Shown here piece after piece: positions 62,363 to 64,000 of a DNA stretch of 64,000 bases. The stretch is taken from the NCBI RefSeq assembly GCF_000176175.1, contig NZ_ACZP01000014.1, positions 1,550,001-1,614,000 of the forward strand. Reading direction: 5' to 3'. The translations under genes were made by a program, and so were the position numbers. Under the pieces are notes generated by a model. It saw only the letters and a program-made list of their open reading frames with translations, searched no databases and was not told the DNA's origin. Position 1 is the first letter of the stretch. Each line of letters starts with the position of its first letter. The DNA is from Vibrio furnissii CIP 102972. GTDB lineage: Bacteria > Pseudomonadota > Gammaproteobacteria > Enterobacterales > Vibrionaceae.

Positions 62363-62484
62363 GCAGGCTTTTGAAGCGGGTTATCGACCACATTAAAACC
62401 AAAGCACAGCGCTTAACAAGGCGTTATTTCACCACTATATTTCGCAACGATATTTCAAAACAATATTTCAAAACGATTGCAATC

Positions 62485-62970
62485 ATGGAGAGCAGTGTGA
62501 CCATCAGGAAAGCGTCCAGAGCAGACTCAGGTAAAATACTCGAACTCATTGAGCAAAAAGCGGAATTCGACCGCAGTATGAAAGGATTTGACGGTAAAAT
62601 TTCAACCAGCATCGCGAAGATAGAACGCACGCTATTTGGCGACTCTCCGTTTGCTCATGTCTTATTGATAGAACATGAGCGCGAGGTTGTGGGTTTTGCA
62701 CTGTATCACTATCGCTATTCTTCGTTTAGTGGCCAGCCATCGATTTGGCTTGATGACCTGTTGATCGTAGGACGACATCGGTCCAATGGATATGGCCATG
62801 CACTCATGCAGGCGTTGAAGCGCGAAGCTCAGGCATCGCTGGCGTCTCACATTGCATGGACGGCCAGCCCGCACAACTCAAAAGCGCATGAGTTTTACAC
62901 ACGGTTGGGCGCGGAAATTGAGCGAATGGATGGCCAGCGCCCCTACTTTCGTTGGCCGTTATGTGGCTAA
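62485..62970 (+). CDS. GNAT-family N-acetyltransferase 2
   Basis: 161 residues from the ATG at 62485 (MESSVTIRKASRADSG). A GTG at 62359 overlaps the previous stop and could give 203 residues, and a GTG at 62497 follows a GGAG site, so the start is uncertain. GNAT pattern: 'HVLLIEHEREVVGFALYHYRYSSFSGQPSIWLDDLLI' and 'RHRSNGYGHALMQALKRE' (the acetyl-CoA binding R/Q-x-x-G-x-G/A site). It resembles diamine/aminoglycoside-type acetyltransferases with the 'W-x-DDL' strand. Substrate unknown. Confidence 0.78.
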   Translation: MESSVTIRKASRADSGKILELIEQKAEFDRSMKGFDGKISTSIAKIERTLFGDSPFAHVLLIEHEREVVGFALYHYRYSSFSGQPSIWLDDLLIVGRHRSNGYGHALMQALKREAQASLASHIAWTASPHNSKAHEFYTRLGAEIERMDGQRPYFRWPLCG

Positions 62971-63000
62971 CGAAACATGAAACCGCTCGCTCTCGCTGGG

Positions 63001-63891
63001 TTAAATTTGTCGCAGGCGCTGAATGTCTTTTTGGGGCGGTAATCCAAATAAACGACTGTATTCACGACTAAATTGAGAGGCACTCTCATAACCCACCAGA
63101 TTACTGGCTTGAGTTGCGTCAAGACCATTTAATAGCATCTGCTCCCGCGCTTCTTGTAGCCTTAGGTTTTTCATGTATTGCAACGGACTGCTGCCAGTCA
63201 AGGCTTTAAAGTGCACTCGAAAGCTTGAAGCGCTCATGTGCGCCTGCCCCGCTAGCTCATTCATGCCGACGGTTTCGGTGAAGTTCTTCTTCATCCACGT
63301 CACGATTTTCAGAATGTGATTGCTGGGCGAACCAACAGATGCAATATGGCGCAGTTGCGTGCCATGCGGCCCATGAAGCAAGCGAATCACGAGTTCCTTT
63401 TTTATCAGTGGCACCAAACTCGCGAGATACTCAGGCTCTTGCTCCAACGCTAACAAACGGCTCATCGTCCGGTATATGCCATCGTCCATGTTCTGAATGG
63501 AAATCGATTGATACTCAAAGTGACGATCGGGCTTGTCGAGCTTTAGCTCCGTGCACGTTTGCATGATCAGGTCATAATCTAACTTCAGGACGATCGCCAA
63601 AAATGGCTGATGGCGCGTCGCCTCCGTCACATGCGACACGATCGGAGTGTCAAAGGTGGTCAACATTGACTGCCCGGCTTCGACAGGGACTTGCCTGTCA
63701 TCAATCGCCAGTTGCTTGCTCCCTTGTAAAATCAGTGAAAATCCAAGGCTATAAATGCAATGCAACGGCGCTGTCGGCGTATTTCGAATATGCACTTCAA
63801 GCCCGGGAATATCGGTGACGTAACTGCCCTCTTTACTGCTGTAGGCGCGCACTTGCTCCACCAGCGCTTGATTGGCGTTATTGCTGTTCAT
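63001..63891 (-). CDS. AraC-family transcriptional regulator
   Basis: 296 residues from the ATG at 63891 (MNSNNANQALVE), with AGGTG about 6 bases upstream. The N-terminal AraC_N domain (about 15-175; 'GLEVHIRNTPTAPLHCIYSLGFSLILQGSKQ') is of the PF06719 type. The C-terminal DNA-binding part is at about 200-296 (MNELAGQAHMSASSFRVHFKALTGSSPLQYMKNLRLQEA ... NLVGYESASQFSREYSRLFGLPP). Targets unknown; its neighbours toward the right end lie beyond the window. Confidence 0.88.
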   Translation of the reverse strand: MNSNNANQALVEQVRAYSSKEGSYVTDIPGLEVHIRNTPTAPLHCIYSLGFSLILQGSKQLAIDDRQVPVEAGQSMLTTFDTPIVSHVTEATRHQPFLAIVLKLDYDLIMQTCTELKLDKPDRHFEYQSISIQNMDDGIYRTMSRLLALEQEPEYLASLVPLIKKELVIRLLHGPHGTQLRHIASVGSPSNHILKIVTWMKKNFTETVGMNELAGQAHMSASSFRVHFKALTGSSPLQYMKNLRLQEAREQMLLNGLDATQASNLVGYESASQFSREYSRLFGLPPQKDIQRLRQI

Positions 63892-64000
63892 CACGTTCAC
63901 CTGCTCTGTCGTTGATTCTTTTCATATTGTATTTTTCATCGAATCGTTGGATTAACTCTTGCGAGGACATCTGGCTTCCCATTCTTCCCCGCTTCACGTA
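63878..64000 (-). CDS. Possible partial small ORF at the right edge
   Basis: On the minus strand a frame is open from the window edge to TAA at 63878, 40 residues: it ends ...MKRINDRAGERDEQQ. It overlaps the first codons of the AraC gene by a few bases, as happens in translationally coupled pairs. Composition (charged, no hydrophobic run) suggests coding, but the length is too short to be sure and its N-terminus is outside the window. Confidence 0.3.
   Translation of the reverse strand, partial: YVKRGRMGSQMSSQELIQRFDEKYNMKRINDRAGERDEQQ

Noticed and set aside
1-64000. tRNA, rRNA, insertion sequences, integron cassettes, CRISPR array, prophage genes
   Set aside because: No cloverleaf or conserved rRNA strings, no transposase or integrase-like protein, no regular repeat-spacer pattern was seen by eye.

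Overview
The window looks like part of the second (smaller) chromosome of a Vibrio, most like the V. fluvialis / V. furnissii / V. cholerae part of the genus. The evidence is a set of typical Vibrio chromosome-II genes in one stretch: the CAI-1 quorum-sensing pair cqsA/cqsS, a fruBKA operon with its Cra/FruR repressor, sbcDC, clcA, nrdDG and a formate/nitrite channel fused to CBS domains. Base composition is close to balanced. I saw no rRNA, tRNA, insertion sequence, prophage, integron array or CRISPR array. This is a species-level guess from gene content, not a placement.

Layout, left to right. 1-8 kb: end of a PhnA-type protein, a small protein, a TerC/Alx metal exporter behind a yybP-ykoY (manganese) riboswitch, an unlisted 31-residue membrane peptide, a 5'-nucleotidase-like enzyme, an OLD-family nuclease (YbjD type), a DUF1097 membrane protein and a LysR regulator. 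8-16.3 kb: FNT-CBS channel, cytochrome b561 and YceI, small unknowns, a class-3 lipase, then a convergent EAL / GGDEF pair. 16.4-29.3 kb: a cupin protein with an unusual phased repeat in its promoter, fdhD plus a YdeP-type molybdoenzyme, an HD-GYP response regulator with a hybrid-like sensor kinase, an SLC13-type carrier with a divergent AraC regulator, an alcohol dehydrogenase, an SDR and a MarR regulator. 29.4-34.6 kb: a circularly permuted GTPase (YlqF), a COG0523 metal chaperone, ClcA and a TDT carrier. 34.8-42.5 kb: cqsA, cqsS, sbcC, sbcD. 42.7-47.9 kb: cra and fruBKA with three palindromic Cra operators. 48-57 kb: a lipoprotein protease, an aromatic aminotransferase, nrdDG with paired NrdR boxes and an FNR box, a secreted nuclease/phosphatase and an RND efflux pump. 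58.2-61.6 kb: a reactive-sulfur module (two-cysteine ArsR regulator, two YeeE/YedE half-transporters, a DUF2892 protein and a CoA-disulfide reductase-rhodanese). 61.8-64 kb: two acetyltransferases and an AraC regulator.

Themes. Cyclic-di-GMP turnover recurs (EAL, GGDEF and HD-GYP proteins within 11 kb). Anaerobic or redox life is visible in nrdDG, the FNT channel, fdhD/YdeP and cytochrome b561. The sulfur module is coherent: the regulator can sense persulfide through two cysteines spaced as in HlyU/YgaV, the membrane proteins can move sulfur species, and the reductase-rhodanese can process them, with two similar candidate operators in the divergent promoter.

The items I consider least expected are the 13-bp phased GTGAY array and duplicated palindrome around the cupin gene (16.4-16.9 kb), the 31-residue ORF in front of the riboswitch, the duplicated riboswitch motif in the expression platform, the internal start inside the FNT-CBS gene, and the CqsS ligand-pocket residue that is Phe instead of the Cys of V. 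cholerae.
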